From positions 1 through 8,915 of the forward strand of contig OMRN01000157.1 in assembly GCA_900313265.1 (NCBI GenBank): 8,915 nt of DNA, read 5' to 3'. The notes beneath the pieces were generated by a model. The model searched no databases and had not been told where the DNA came from. It was given only the letters and a program-made list of their open reading frames with translations. Source of the stretch: an uncultured Lachnospiraceae bacterium. GTDB taxonomy: Bacteria > Bacillota > Clostridia > Lachnospirales > Lachnospiraceae. Positions 1-7,503 of this stretch are shown here, one piece after another; position 1 is the first letter of the stretch; each line of letters starts with the position of its first letter. Position numbers and translations under genes: made by a program.

Positions 1-1
1 A

Positions 2-277
2 CTGAATGAGTCAATGAATAATACCATCCGGCTTAAGAAACATGAACTGGCACTTTTGATTGAACGGTTTAAACGGCTTTCGGTTCTTGACCGTCTTCAG
101 GGCGGACTCGGATATGTATCCGATAAAGAGGGAAGACGAAAGGTAAGCGTAAAACAGTTTGCGCCGGAAGAGGAGTTTGTATTAAGACTCAAGGACGGAA
201 GCGTGGATGCGAAAGTGCTCGGCATAAGTGAAGACGAAATGTTATTAAATATCGCGGGAGTTTCCGCGTTGCCGTGA
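2..277 (+). CDS. xseA: Exonuclease VII large subunit, C-terminal end (5' truncated by window)
   Basis: This reading frame is open from the left edge, so only about the last 91 residues of a protein usually 400-450 residues long are visible. XseA is the catalytic subunit of exonuclease VII, which degrades single-stranded DNA to short oligonucleotides in the cytoplasm together with several XseB subunits. The visible part ends with the family's typical C-terminal region: a helix rich in L, K, R and E, then a segment like 'L-x-R-L-x-x-G-x-GYVSDKEG' (the family usually has a 'PL-x-RL-x-x-GY' pattern), then a small beta-rich tail with 'SVKQ' and 'LKDGSVDAKV', which matches the 'v.dG.i.a.V' ending of XseA. 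The first internal ATG (base 14) is not the real start. Assignment rests on this tail plus xseB immediately downstream. Confidence 0.88.
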   Translation: MNESMNNTIRLKKHELALLIERFKRLSVLDRLQGGLGYVSDKEGRRKVSVKQFAPEEEFVLRLKDGSVDAKVLGISEDEMLLNIAGVSALP

Positions 278-331
278 ATTCGGGTTTGGGATATAAAAGA
301 CCAAAGAGTAATTAACGATTATAAATGTTAT

Positions 332-336
332 GGGGG
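332..336 (+). promoter_or_regulatory. Ribosome binding site of xseB
   Basis: A GGGGG run sits 6 bases before the ATG at 343. The in-frame ATG at 325 lies upstream of this site and has no G-rich sequence before it, so the site decides in favour of the start at 343. Confidence 0.6.
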
Positions 337-342
337 CGAATT

Positions 343-582
343 ATGGAAGAGACAAACAAGACCACACTGGAAGAGGATTTTAAGAAACTCGAAAGTCTCT
401 TAAAAGAAATGGAGAGGGAAGACATCGGTATCGAAGATGCCTTTGCCAAATATGCGGAAGGCATGCAGCTTATTAAAACCTGCAATGAGAAAATCGACCG
501 CGTGGAGAAAAAGGTAATGCAGCTTTCGGATGATCTGAAACTGACACCGCTTGACGAAAACGGAACTTCCGGGGAGGAATAA
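343..582 (+). CDS. xseB: Exonuclease VII small subunit
   Basis: A 79-residue protein, the normal size for XseB (about 60-85 residues). XseB is the non-catalytic helical subunit that binds XseA to form exonuclease VII. The sequence shows the family pattern: 'LEEDFKKLESLLKEME' (helix 1), the turn 'EDIGIEDAFAKYAEGM' (family: L-s-L-E-e-A-l-x-x-Y-E-x-G) and a second heptad-like helix 'LIKTCNEKIDRVEKKV', followed by an acidic tail. The start at 343 is preferred over the in-frame ATG at 325 because of the G-run Shine-Dalgarno before it. It lies 65 bases after xseA; that gap is AT-rich and contains TATAAA-like strings (292-297, 320-325), but I could not pair either with a good -35 box. The stop is one base before the ispA start, implying translational coupling. 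Confidence 0.93.
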   Translation: MEETNKTTLEEDFKKLESLLKEMEREDIGIEDAFAKYAEGMQLIKTCNEKIDRVEKKVMQLSDDLKLTPLDENGTSGEE

Positions 583-583
583 G

Positions 584-1489
584 ATGACAGAAGCTCAGTT
601 AAATGAATTGACCAAACAGGTCGATGATATGATTTATCCTTATTTTCCGAAGGAAGAAGGTCCTCAGAAGAGGATTTTCGAATCCATGAATTACAGTTTT
701 GAAGCCGGCGGAAAAAGAATCCGGCCGATGCTTATGATGGAAAGTTTTCTCCTGCTCGGCGGCAGTGAGGATGATACGGATATTATTGCACCGTTCATGG
801 CGGCAATGGAAATGGTTCATACCTATTCCCTGATTCATGACGATCTTCCGGCGGTGGATGATGATGATTTTCGCCGGGGAAAACCGACGAATCATAAGAA
901 GTTCGGCGAGACCACGGCTATTTTTGCCGGAGACGCCATGTTAAATTATGCGTTTGAGACGATGCTTGACGATACGATAAAAGAAGCCGATGACGTATGG
1001 AAGGCAAAGAAACTTCGTGCCATGCAGGTGCTTGCAAGAAATGCCGGTGCATATGGAATGCTTGCGGGGCAGATGGTGGATTATCTTTGCGAGAATAAAA
1101 AAGATGTTACGCTTGAGGACATCATGTTTATCCATGAAAAGAAAACAGCGGCTTTAATTCAGGCACCGCTTGTTATGGGTGCGATTTTTGCGGGCGCACC
1201 GGAGGAGAAAATCGCCAGAATGGAGCAGGCGGGATATTTAATCGGTCTGTCTTTCCAGATTCAGGATGATATTTTGGACTGTGTCGGAAATGAGGAAAAA
1301 CTCGGCAAGAAGACCGGCAGCGATGCCAGAAAAGAAAAATCCACATATGTTACCATCAAGGGGTTAAAGGAAGCAAAGGAAGACCAGGTCCGGATGAGTC
1401 ATGAAGCGAGAGGACTGATTCTGTCCATGGCGACAGGACCTTCGCTTTTGCCGGAAATCGTGGAGATTTTAATCAGCAGGGAGTCGTAG
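584..1489 (+). CDS. ispA: Farnesyl diphosphate synthase (short-chain polyprenyl synthase)
   Basis: A 301-residue class I trans-prenyltransferase of normal length, cytoplasmic, condensing DMAPP/GPP with IPP to farnesyl diphosphate for quinones, undecaprenyl-phosphate and other isoprenoids. Visible motifs: GGKRIRP at residues 42-48; the first aspartate-rich motif DDLPAVD at 86-92 within YSLIHDDLPAVDDDDFRRGK; and the second, QDDILD, at 227-232, followed by a KTGSDARKEKST segment that is standard for the family. A tyrosine (Y81) occupies the fifth position before the first DD and there is a two-residue insertion inside that motif; both are features of bacterial FPP synthases, favouring C15 product over geranylgeranyl. 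ATG 584 follows GGGGAGG (571-577) by 6 bases, within the end of xseB. An alternative upstream TTG in frame (551) lacks such a site. The neighbouring dxs supplies the same pathway. GPP or GGPP synthase activity is less likely but not excluded. Confidence 0.95.
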   Translation: MTEAQLNELTKQVDDMIYPYFPKEEGPQKRIFESMNYSFEAGGKRIRPMLMMESFLLLGGSEDDTDIIAPFMAAMEMVHTYSLIHDDLPAVDDDDFRRGKPTNHKKFGETTAIFAGDAMLNYAFETMLDDTIKEADDVWKAKKLRAMQVLARNAGAYGMLAGQMVDYLCENKKDVTLEDIMFIHEKKTAALIQAPLVMGAIFAGAPEEKIARMEQAGYLIGLSFQIQDDILDCVGNEEKLGKKTGSDARKEKSTYVTIKGLKEAKEDQVRMSHEARGLILSMATGPSLLPEIVEILISRES

Positions 1490-1496
1490 AAACGAA

Positions 1497-3347
1497 ATGG
1501 TTCTTGAAAAAATAAAAAAACCGAATGATATTAAGAAAATCCCGAAGGAAAATCTGGATATTTTGGCACAGGAAATCCGGCAGTTTTTGATTGAGACGAT
1601 TTCCGAAACCGGAGGGCATCTTGCCGCCAATTTAGGTGCGGTGGAACTGACCATGGCGATTCATCTGGTAATGGATTTTCCGGAGGATAAGCTGATTTTT
1701 GATGTCGGACACCAGTCGTATACGCATAAAATCCTGACAGGAAGAAAGAACGAATTTGCGACCCTTCGTAAATTCGGAGGTCTTGCCGGTTTCCCGAAAA
1801 CAAAGGAAAGCGACTGTGATGCGTTTGATACGGGACACAGTTCCACGTCCATTTCCGCGGGGCTGGGGATGGCATTTGCCAGAACCATGCAGGGGAAAAA
1901 CAATACGGTGATTTCCGTTATCGGTGACGGATCCTTAACCGGAGGAATGGCTTATGAAGCATTAAACAATGCATCAAAGGCGGAAACACCGTTTATTATC
2001 GTTTTAAACGACAACAATATGTCCATTTCCGAAAATGTCGGAGGCGTGTCTTCGTACTTGAACCAGATTCGTACGACGGAAGCCTATCTGGAATTAAAGG
2101 AAGATGTAAAGAATAAGCTCAAAACCGTTCCCAAAGGGAAAAACATGATTCATAAAATTCAGAATGTGAAAAGCGGTTTTAAGCAGCTGATGATTCCCGG
2201 CATGTATTTTGAGGATATGGGAATTACCTATTTAGGACCGGTGAACGGACATGACATTCCGGCCATGGTGAAGGTATTAAAAGAAGCCAAAAGATGCAAG
2301 ACACCCGTACTGGTGCATGTGCTGACGCAGAAGGGCAGGGGATATGCCCCGGCAGAACGTCATCCGGCCAGATTCCACGGGGCGGAGCCTTTCGATATCG
2401 AAACCGGACTTCCCGCAGTAAAAAGAACCACACCGAATTATACCGATATTTTCTCAACGGTTATGTGCAAACTCGGAGCAAGCAATCCGAAAGTGGTTGC
2501 CATTACCGCGGCAATGCCCGACGGTACGGGGCTGAAGCGCTTCAGGAATATGTATCCGGACCGTTTCTTTGATGTGGGAATTGCGGAACAGCATGCGGTT
2601 ACGTTTGCGGCGGGAATGGCGGCAAGCGGAATGAGACCGGTGGTTGCCGTCTATTCGTCGTTTTTGCAGCGTGCATTTGATCAGATTCTTCATGATGTAT
2701 GCATCCAGAAACTGCCGGTTGTTTTTGCGATTGACCGTGCCGGAATTGTGGGAAGTGACGGAGAGACCCACCAGGGAATTTTTGATTTGTCATTCCTTTC
2801 CGAAATGCCGAATATGACCGTTATGGCGCCGAAGAATAAATGGGAACTGGCCGATATGGTCCGGTATGCCGTAGAATATGACGGTCCGGTTGCGATTCGT
2901 TATCCGAGAGGACAGGCATTTGAGGGCCTCGGAGAGTATCGTCCGGCCATTGAATACGGCAAATCGGAATGGATTTACGAGGAAGAAGATATTTGTCTTC
3001 TGGCCGTCGGTTCCATGGTAAAAACCGCGCTGGAAGTAAGGGAGAAACTGATTGCCGAAGGGCGAAAGGTCAGCCTCATTAACGCCAGATTTGTAAAGCC
3101 CATCGATGAGGAAGCCGTAAAGAAAGCCTGCAAAGGTCATAAACTGATCGTGACCATGGAAGAGAACATTCTAAGCGGTGGTTACGGTGAGGCGGTAAGA
3201 CAGTATGTCGACAGTATCAAAACCAAGGCGAAATTATTGAATATTGCGATTCCGGATACGTTTGTCGAGCACGGAAAACCGGCGGAACTGATGCAGATGC
3301 TTCATATGGATGCGCAGGGAATTACAGAGCAGATTATGAAATTCTGA
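1497..3347 (+). CDS. dxs: 1-Deoxy-D-xylulose-5-phosphate synthase
   Basis: A 616-residue thiamine diphosphate enzyme of full family length. It condenses pyruvate and glyceraldehyde 3-phosphate to DXP, the committed entry to the MEP isoprenoid pathway and a precursor of thiamine and pyridoxal. Visible landmarks: GGHLAANLG (H41), DVGHQ (H72), the thiamine-diphosphate motif GDGSLTGG from 143 with the paired Asn in NDNNMS (around N173), GPVNGHD at 247-253, the transketolase-like glutamate in GIAEQHAV (E364), DRAGIVGSDGETHQG at 413-427 and YPRG around R471. These are the expected cofactor and substrate residues, and all three domains are present with no break. The start is 7 bases after the ispA stop; AGGGAG (1478-1483) is the nearest Shine-Dalgarno and is rather far (13 bases), so coupling to ispA translation is likely. 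The N terminus 'MVLEKIKKPNDIKKI' matches the usual family start. Confidence 0.97.
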   Translation: MVLEKIKKPNDIKKIPKENLDILAQEIRQFLIETISETGGHLAANLGAVELTMAIHLVMDFPEDKLIFDVGHQSYTHKILTGRKNEFATLRKFGGLAGFPKTKESDCDAFDTGHSSTSISAGLGMAFARTMQGKNNTVISVIGDGSLTGGMAYEALNNASKAETPFIIVLNDNNMSISENVGGVSSYLNQIRTTEAYLELKEDVKNKLKTVPKGKNMIHKIQNVKSGFKQLMIPGMYFEDMGITYLGPVNGHDIPAMVKVLKEAKRCKTPVLVHVLTQKGRGYAPAERHPARFHGAEPFDIETGLPAVKRTTPNYTDIFSTVMCKLGASNPKVVAITAAMPDGTGLKRFRNMYPDRFFDVGIAEQHAVTFAAGMAASGMRPVVAVYSSFLQRAFDQILHDVCIQKLPVVFAIDRAGIVGSDGETHQGIFDLSFLSEMPNMTVMAPKNKWELADMVRYAVEYDGPVAIRYPRGQAFEGLGEYRPAIEYGKSEWIYEEEDICLLAVGSMVKTALEVREKLIAEGRKVSLINARFVKPIDEEAVKKACKGHKLIVTMEENILSGGYGEAVRQYVDSIKTKAKLLNIAIPDTFVEHGKPAELMQMLHMDAQGITEQIMKF

Positions 3348-3420
3348 GTGATTGAAATACAAAAACAGATTCAAAAATTCCGCAAATGAAGACTGCAGAT
3401 TTAAAGTGCGGGAGATACTT

Positions 3421-3428
3421 AGGAAAGG
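3421..3428 (+). promoter_or_regulatory. Ribosome binding site deciding a TTG start for tlyA
   Basis: AGGAAAGG ends 8 bases before TTG 3437. The in-frame ATG at 3386 has only A/C-rich sequence before it, so this site favours the TTG start. Confidence 0.5.
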
Positions 3429-3436
3429 CCGGATCC

Positions 3437-4327
3437 TTGAAAAAGCGACTGGATGTATTATTAACCGAGAAAAAACTTGCGCCTTCCAGAGAGAAGGCAA
3501 AAGCATATATTATGTCCGGCATTGTCTATGTGGATGACCAGAAAGAAGACAAAGCCGGAGATTTGTTTGAAGAAACGTCGAAAGTCGAAGTGCGTGGCGA
3601 AACGCTTCGCTATGTCAGCCGAGGCGGTCTGAAACTGGAAAAAGCAATCGCGGAATTTTCACTTGATTTAAACGGTTTCATCTGCATGGATATCGGAGCA
3701 TCAACTGGCGGATTTACGGACTGCATGCTGCAAAACGGCGCGGCAAAAGTCTACAGCGTGGATGTCGGTCACGGGCAGTTAGCGTGGAGTCTTCGAAACG
3801 ATGAGCGTGTTGTCTGCATGGAGAAAACAAATTTCCGCTACATGGTGCCGGGCGATATCGAGGATATGCTGGATTTCGCTTCGGTGGATGTCTCTTTTAT
3901 TTCCTTAACCAAAATACTGCCGCCGGCATGGGATTTGCTAAAAGAGGGCGGAGAGATGGTCTGCTTAATCAAACCGCAGTTTGAAACGACGAAAGAAAAG
4001 GTCGGCAAAAAAGGCGTTGTGCGGGACATTAAGGTACATGAGGAAGTTGTCGAAAGTACACTCTTATTTGCAGAGAGCATCGGTTTTGAAATTCTTCACC
4101 TAACCTATTCGCCGATTAAAGGACCGGAGGGAAATATCGAATATTTAATGCATATCCGTAAGGTTCAGAAAAAGGACGAAGTGCAGGAAGATAAAGAACG
4201 GGGAAGCGTTGACGAAACGGAGGAATCAAAGAACGATTCCGGAAAGAATTGTTCCGAAGAAGAAATAAAAAGAATGAAAAACTGGGCGGGGAAAGTCGTG
4301 GAAGAATCCCACGCGGCACTTGCGTAA
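3437..4327 (+). CDS. tlyA: TlyA-family rRNA 2'-O-methyltransferase (S4 + FtsJ-like domains)
   Basis: Predicted 296-residue SAM-dependent RNA methyltransferase, family TlyA/YqxC (often labelled hemolysin A); known members 2'-O-methylate ribosomal RNA. An S4 RNA-binding domain fills residues 1-60 (KKRLDVLLTEKKLAPSREKA is typical). The Rossmann methyltransferase domain follows, with the SAM loop DIGASTGGFTD at 85-95, D151 in DVSFISL, K179 in LIKPQFE and E235 in GPEGNIEYL; with K66 or K69 after SRGG these fit the K-D-K-E tetrad of FtsJ-type enzymes. The start is chosen as TTG 3437 because the family begins at 'KKRLDVLL' and AGGAAAGG precedes it; ATG 3386 would add 17 non-family residues. Odd feature: about 30 highly charged residues (244-275) lie between the methyltransferase core and the terminal helix ending VVEESHAAL. 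It sits between dxs and nadK; which rRNA site it modifies cannot be told. Confidence 0.9.
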   Translation: MKKRLDVLLTEKKLAPSREKAKAYIMSGIVYVDDQKEDKAGDLFEETSKVEVRGETLRYVSRGGLKLEKAIAEFSLDLNGFICMDIGASTGGFTDCMLQNGAAKVYSVDVGHGQLAWSLRNDERVVCMEKTNFRYMVPGDIEDMLDFASVDVSFISLTKILPPAWDLLKEGGEMVCLIKPQFETTKEKVGKKGVVRDIKVHEEVVESTLLFAESIGFEILHLTYSPIKGPEGNIEYLMHIRKVQKKDEVQEDKERGSVDETEESKNDSGKNCSEEEIKRMKNWAGKVVEESHAALA

Positions 4328-4339
4328 AGGGGAAAACGA

Positions 4340-5188
4340 ATGAGGAAATTTTTAATCATTACAAACCGGTTTAAGGATGTGGAACAGCGTCATACCGAAA
4401 AGGTATGTGCGTTTCTTCATGCAAAGGGTGCGAAAATCAACCGCGTGCTGATTGACCGGAAAGTAAAAAACATCGATAAAGGACTGCTTGAGGAAGTGGA
4501 CTGCGCCATCCTTTTAGGCGGGGACGGAACCATGATGCAGTTTGCCAACCAGCTTTCGGCGGCCGGTATTCCGATGCTCGGAATCAACTTAGGCCATATG
4601 GGTTATCTGGCGGAAGTAGACTGCAACAATGTGGAAGCTGCCCTAAACCGCGTTTTTGCCGGGGATTATTCCATTCAGGAGAGAATGATGATTACCGGTC
4701 ATGTTCAGAAAAAAGGAAAAACGGTAATCTCGCAAAACGCACTGAATGATATTGTCATTACCAGGGGCGGAATTCTTCAGGTCCTTAATTTCAATCTTTA
4801 TATCAACGGAAAATTTCTGAAAAATTACAATGCGGACGGTGTGATTTTAGCCACGCCTACCGGCTCCACAGCTTATAATCTGTCGGCCGGCGGTCCGATT
4901 GCCGATCCCGGTTCGGAACTATTAATCGTCACGCCGGTTTCGCCTCATACGCTGATGAACCGCAGCCTCGTCTTAAAGGCAACCGACAATGTGGAAATCG
5001 AAGTTTTAATGACACATGAGGAAGAGACGGAAGATATCATGGAGGCCCATTTTGACGGCAAGTCCGCCATCAAGCTTTCGGTCGGTGACCGAATTTCGGT
5101 TTCGAAATCCGAACAGAAAGTGAAGATGATCCGGTTAAACGAAATCAGCTTTCTGGAGACGTTGCATAACAAGATGAAAGAGATATGA
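4340..5188 (+). CDS. nadK: NAD kinase
   Basis: A 282-residue cytoplasmic ATP- (or polyphosphate-) dependent NAD kinase making NADP+, normal family length. Visible motifs: GGDGT at residues 60-64 followed by MMQFANQL, GINLGHMGYLAEVD at 81-94, the ALND motif around N136-D137, and the long conserved NADGVILATPTGSTAYN block at 164-180 continuing into LSAGGP; SPHTLMNRSLVL follows in the C-terminal beta domain. The start at 4340 is preceded by AAGGGGA (4327-4333), which overlaps the stop codon of tlyA, so translation is probably coupled. Its own TGA overlaps the argR start codon (ATGA). The location between tlyA and argR is typical of Clostridia; in Bacillus subtilis yqxC (tlyA) is followed directly by ahrC (argR). 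Confidence 0.96.
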   Translation: MRKFLIITNRFKDVEQRHTEKVCAFLHAKGAKINRVLIDRKVKNIDKGLLEEVDCAILLGGDGTMMQFANQLSAAGIPMLGINLGHMGYLAEVDCNNVEAALNRVFAGDYSIQERMMITGHVQKKGKTVISQNALNDIVITRGGILQVLNFNLYINGKFLKNYNADGVILATPTGSTAYNLSAGGPIADPGSELLIVTPVSPHTLMNRSLVLKATDNVEIEVLMTHEEETEDIMEAHFDGKSAIKLSVGDRISVSKSEQKVKMIRLNEISFLETLHNKMKEI

Positions 5189-5640
5189 AACAGAAAAGAC
5201 AAAGGCGAATCATCGAAATCATTAATCACAATATCGTGGAAACGCAGGAAGAACTGGCGGATCTTTTAAGAGCGGAAGGCTTTGCCGTAACCCAGGCGAC
5301 CGTGTCCCGTGACATCAAGGAACTCGGGCTTACCAAGGTAAGTGCGCAGGGCGGCGGGCAGCGTTACGCCGTTTTAAAAGAAGACCACGGAAAAATGACC
5401 GACAAGTACGTGCGCATTTTAAGCGATGGTTTAATCAGCGCCGAAACGGCCGGAAATCTGCTTGTTCTAAAGACGGTTTCCGGAATGGCCATGGCGGTTG
5501 CCGCAGCAATTGACGCCATGAATTTTTCTGAAGTGGTCGGAAGCATCGCCGGAGATGATACGATTATGGCAGCCACCCGTTCGCCGATGGATGCCGGTAC
5601 GTTAAAAGGAAAAATCAACGATTTAATTCATTCTTCTTAA
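5185..5640 (+). CDS. argR: Arginine repressor / arginine-responsive regulator
   Basis: A 151-residue ArgR/AhrC family protein of usual length. It acts as a hexamer that binds arginine and then ARG-box operators, repressing arginine biosynthesis and in many Firmicutes activating catabolism. The N-terminal winged helix-turn-helix (about residues 1-65) contains the recognition helix ATVSRDIKEL (38-47) and the wing GGGQRYAVL. The C-terminal oligomerisation/arginine-binding domain (about 75-151) carries the diagnostic GSIAGDDTIM (119-128), whose two aspartates contact arginine in known homologues. ATG 5185 overlaps the nadK stop as ATGA, and only a weak purine-rich site (AAAGAG) precedes it, so it is probably translated by coupling to nadK. 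No clear ARG box is visible just upstream and no arginine genes occur in the window, so its targets lie elsewhere. Confidence 0.96.
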   Translation: MKQKRQRRIIEIINHNIVETQEELADLLRAEGFAVTQATVSRDIKELGLTKVSAQGGGQRYAVLKEDHGKMTDKYVRILSDGLISAETAGNLLVLKTVSGMAMAVAAAIDAMNFSEVVGSIAGDDTIMAATRSPMDAGTLKGKINDLIHSS

Positions 5641-5680
5641 ACTTGATAGATGCTGGTGAGCGGAAACCCCGGGATCTGCA

Positions 5681-5686
5681 AGGAGG
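5681..5686 (+). promoter_or_regulatory. Ribosome binding site of recN
   Basis: A canonical AGGAGG ends 4 bases before ATG 5691. It rules against the longer in-frame TTG start at 5643, which would place this site inside the coding region. Confidence 0.8.
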
Positions 5687-5690
5687 AACT

Positions 5691-7382
5691 ATGTTACTTT
5701 ATTTACATGTCAAAAACTATGCATTAATTGATGATGCGGAGGTGGAATTTTCAGACGGTCTGAATATTTTAACCGGAGAAACCGGAGCCGGTAAAAGCGT
5801 GCTTCTCGGCTCGATTTCTTTAGCGCTCGGGGCAAAGGCCAAGTCCGATGCCATTCGTCAGGGCGCGGAGTTCGCATTCGTGGAACTTCATTTTTCCGTC
5901 GACAACGACAATCAGAAATCCATACTAAAAGAGATGGATATCGCGGCCGAAGACGATGTAATCGTGATTCAGAAACGGATTACAAAGCAGCGTTCGGTCG
6001 GAAAAATCTGCGGCGTTACCGTAAATTTATCCGAATTGAAAACGGTTGCCGATGCGTTTATGGATGTCTACGGACAGCATGATTATCAGAATCTTTTAAA
6101 GCCTTCCATGCACATCGAAATCCTCGATGATTTTGCGAAAGAGAAAATAAAAGACGTAAAAGAAGAGGTGGCTGAGCGGTATCGCGATTATCTTGCCGTA
6201 AAAAAAGAGTGGGATTCGCTGGAAGAGGATTCCGATAAAAGAAGCCGTGATATCGATTTCTTACAGTTTCAGATTGCCGAGATTGAAGATGCGGCACTGA
6301 TTCCGGGAGAAGAAGAGGAATTAAAAGAATATTTAAAGGTTGCCGAAAGCGGCGAAAAAATAGCGGAGTCTTTAAGCCGTGCGATTTATGCACTCGGAGA
6401 TGACGGAGGAGCATTGGAAAAATTCTCGGCCGGATTTCGTGACCTTTCCGCAGTTTCTTCCCTTACGAAGGAACTCGGCGGGTTCGAGGAAAGTCTGATT
6501 CAGTCGCAGGATATCTTACAGTCCGTACTTCGGGAGATGGAAGACTATCTTTCCGGCATGGAATTTGATGAAGCGACGTTAAATGAAAAAAGGGCCCGCT
6601 ATGACGAGATTACGTCGGTTTTGATGAAGTACGGCAAAACCTATGAAAATGTGATGGCTTTTCTCGAAGAGAAGAAAGAGGAACTAAACAAGCTTTCTTC
6701 CTACGAGGAATACAAAGAAAACTTAAGACAGAAACTCGATGACGCATACGGACTTTTATCGGAAAAATGTCTGGAACTGACCAAAATCCGTAAGAAGGAA
6801 AGTGCGAATTTCGAAAAGAAAATCCGCGAGGCTTTAACGGATTTAAACTTCAGCAACGCCGGATTTGAAGTACGGATTGAAGAAAGCGAGAAATATTCCG
6901 CAAAGGGCGGAGATGACGTTCTTTTCTATATTTCCACAAACAAAGGCGAGGCATTAATGCCGCTTTGCGATGTGGCAAGCGGCGGCGAACTGTCGAGAAT
7001 CATGCTGGCCGTAAAGACCGTTTCGGCCGGAAGAGAATCGGTGAATACTTTGATTTTTGATGAGATTGATGCCGGAATCAGCGGAAATACCGCATGGAAA
7101 GTTGCGGAGAAACTGGGGATTTTAGCAAAAGGAATGCAGATTATCTGTATTACCCATCTGCCGCAGATTGCTGCCATGGCGGATACGCATTTTGAAATCG
7201 TAAAGGCCGAGTCGGAAGGACATATGGTCACGGAAGTGAATAAACTTTCCGAAGAAGCATCCTTAGCCGAACTGACGAGGTTACTCGGCGGCGGTACGGA
7301 TAATGCGGCGGCAAGGGAAAATGCGAAGGAATTAAAGAAACAGGCGCAGGAGATTAAAAATAAGCCGGTGAAACGGAAATGA
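5691..7382 (+). CDS. recN: DNA repair protein RecN (SMC-like ATPase)
   Basis: A 563-residue cytoplasmic SMC-like ATPase acting early in double-strand-break repair, normal family length. Family start MLLYLHVKNYALIDD at ATG 5691. Walker A GETGAGKS lies at residues 29-36; a GQHDYQNLL segment at 128-136 corresponds to the RecN-typical GQHEHQ motif, with Asp-Tyr replacing Glu-His. A long E/K/L-rich, probably coiled-coil, arm spans roughly 150-370. The C-terminal ATPase half has the signature VASGGELSRIMLAVK (428-442), Walker B plus D-loop LIFDEIDAGISG (454-465) and the H-loop histidine H489 in ITHLPQIAAMAD. The gene is intact. It follows argR by 50 bases, an arrangement conserved across Firmicutes. 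In many bacteria recN is SOS-induced, but I see no GAAC-N4-GTTC LexA-type box in the 50 bases upstream, so it is probably transcribed from the operon. Confidence 0.97.
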   Translation: MLLYLHVKNYALIDDAEVEFSDGLNILTGETGAGKSVLLGSISLALGAKAKSDAIRQGAEFAFVELHFSVDNDNQKSILKEMDIAAEDDVIVIQKRITKQRSVGKICGVTVNLSELKTVADAFMDVYGQHDYQNLLKPSMHIEILDDFAKEKIKDVKEEVAERYRDYLAVKKEWDSLEEDSDKRSRDIDFLQFQIAEIEDAALIPGEEEELKEYLKVAESGEKIAESLSRAIYALGDDGGALEKFSAGFRDLSAVSSLTKELGGFEESLIQSQDILQSVLREMEDYLSGMEFDEATLNEKRARYDEITSVLMKYGKTYENVMAFLEEKKEELNKLSSYEEYKENLRQKLDDAYGLLSEKCLELTKIRKKESANFEKKIREALTDLNFSNAGFEVRIEESEKYSAKGGDDVLFYISTNKGEALMPLCDVASGGELSRIMLAVKTVSAGRESVNTLIFDEIDAGISGNTAWKVAEKLGILAKGMQIICITHLPQIAAMADTHFEIVKAESEGHMVTEVNKLSEEASLAELTRLLGGGTDNAAARENAKELKKQAQEIKNKPVKRK

Positions 7383-7454
7383 TACATCTGCCGGGGTGGT
7401 TTTTCGCATGAGAAAATCAAACGATTTATCCCTGATTGCCTTTAAAGTAGGCGG

Positions 7455-7483
7455 TTTACTTCTTTCGATTTATGAAGTATAAT
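7455..7483 (+). promoter_or_regulatory. Predicted sigma-A type promoter of glgA
   Basis: TTTACT (7455-7460, four of six matches to TTGACA) and a perfect TATAAT (7478-7483) are separated by exactly 17 bases. Transcription would begin near base 7490, giving a leader of about 45 bases before glgA. It is the best promoter-like sequence in the window, lies in the longest intergenic gap (7383-7533) and suggests glgA is transcribed separately from the recN operon. No intrinsic terminator hairpin with a T-run is visible after recN, so readthrough remains possible. Confidence 0.65.
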
Positions 7484-7503
7484 AATTCTTATATTGAGGG
7501 TAT

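Noticed and set aside
1..24. TGAATGAGTCAATGAATAAT resembling an ARG box
   Set aside because: It lies inside xseA coding sequence, is only loosely palindromic and has no promoter nearby.
285..305. TTTGG/CCAAA inverted repeat in the xseA-xseB gap, considered as a terminator
   Set aside because: Only 5 base pairs with an 11-base loop and no T-run afterwards; xseB is expected to be co-transcribed with xseA.
2454..3140. Several minus-strand open frames within dxs (2454-2771, 2599-2793, 2790-3140)
   Set aside because: All are antisense to intact, motif-bearing dxs sequence and overlap each other; no family resemblance.
3352..3537. 61-codon plus-strand frame across the dxs-tlyA junction
   Set aside because: It overlaps the S4 domain of tlyA out of frame, has no ribosome binding site and no recognisable protein pattern.
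5641..5690. Search for a LexA/SOS box before recN
   Set aside because: No GAAC-N4-GTTC type sequence is present in the 50-base gap; CCCCGGG there is a short palindrome without a known role.
6058..6414. 118-codon open frame on the minus strand
   Set aside because: Fully antisense to recN; composition rich in R, H, L and P is typical of reverse-frame translation.
7391..7405. CCGGGGTGGTTTTT after recN, considered as an intrinsic terminator
   Set aside because: There is a short T-run but I found no matching upstream arm to form a GC-rich stem.
6926..7420. 164-codon open frame on the minus strand
   Set aside because: It lies almost wholly antisense to the conserved ATPase half of recN, has no recognisable domain and no clear ribosome binding site; a shadow of recN codon use.
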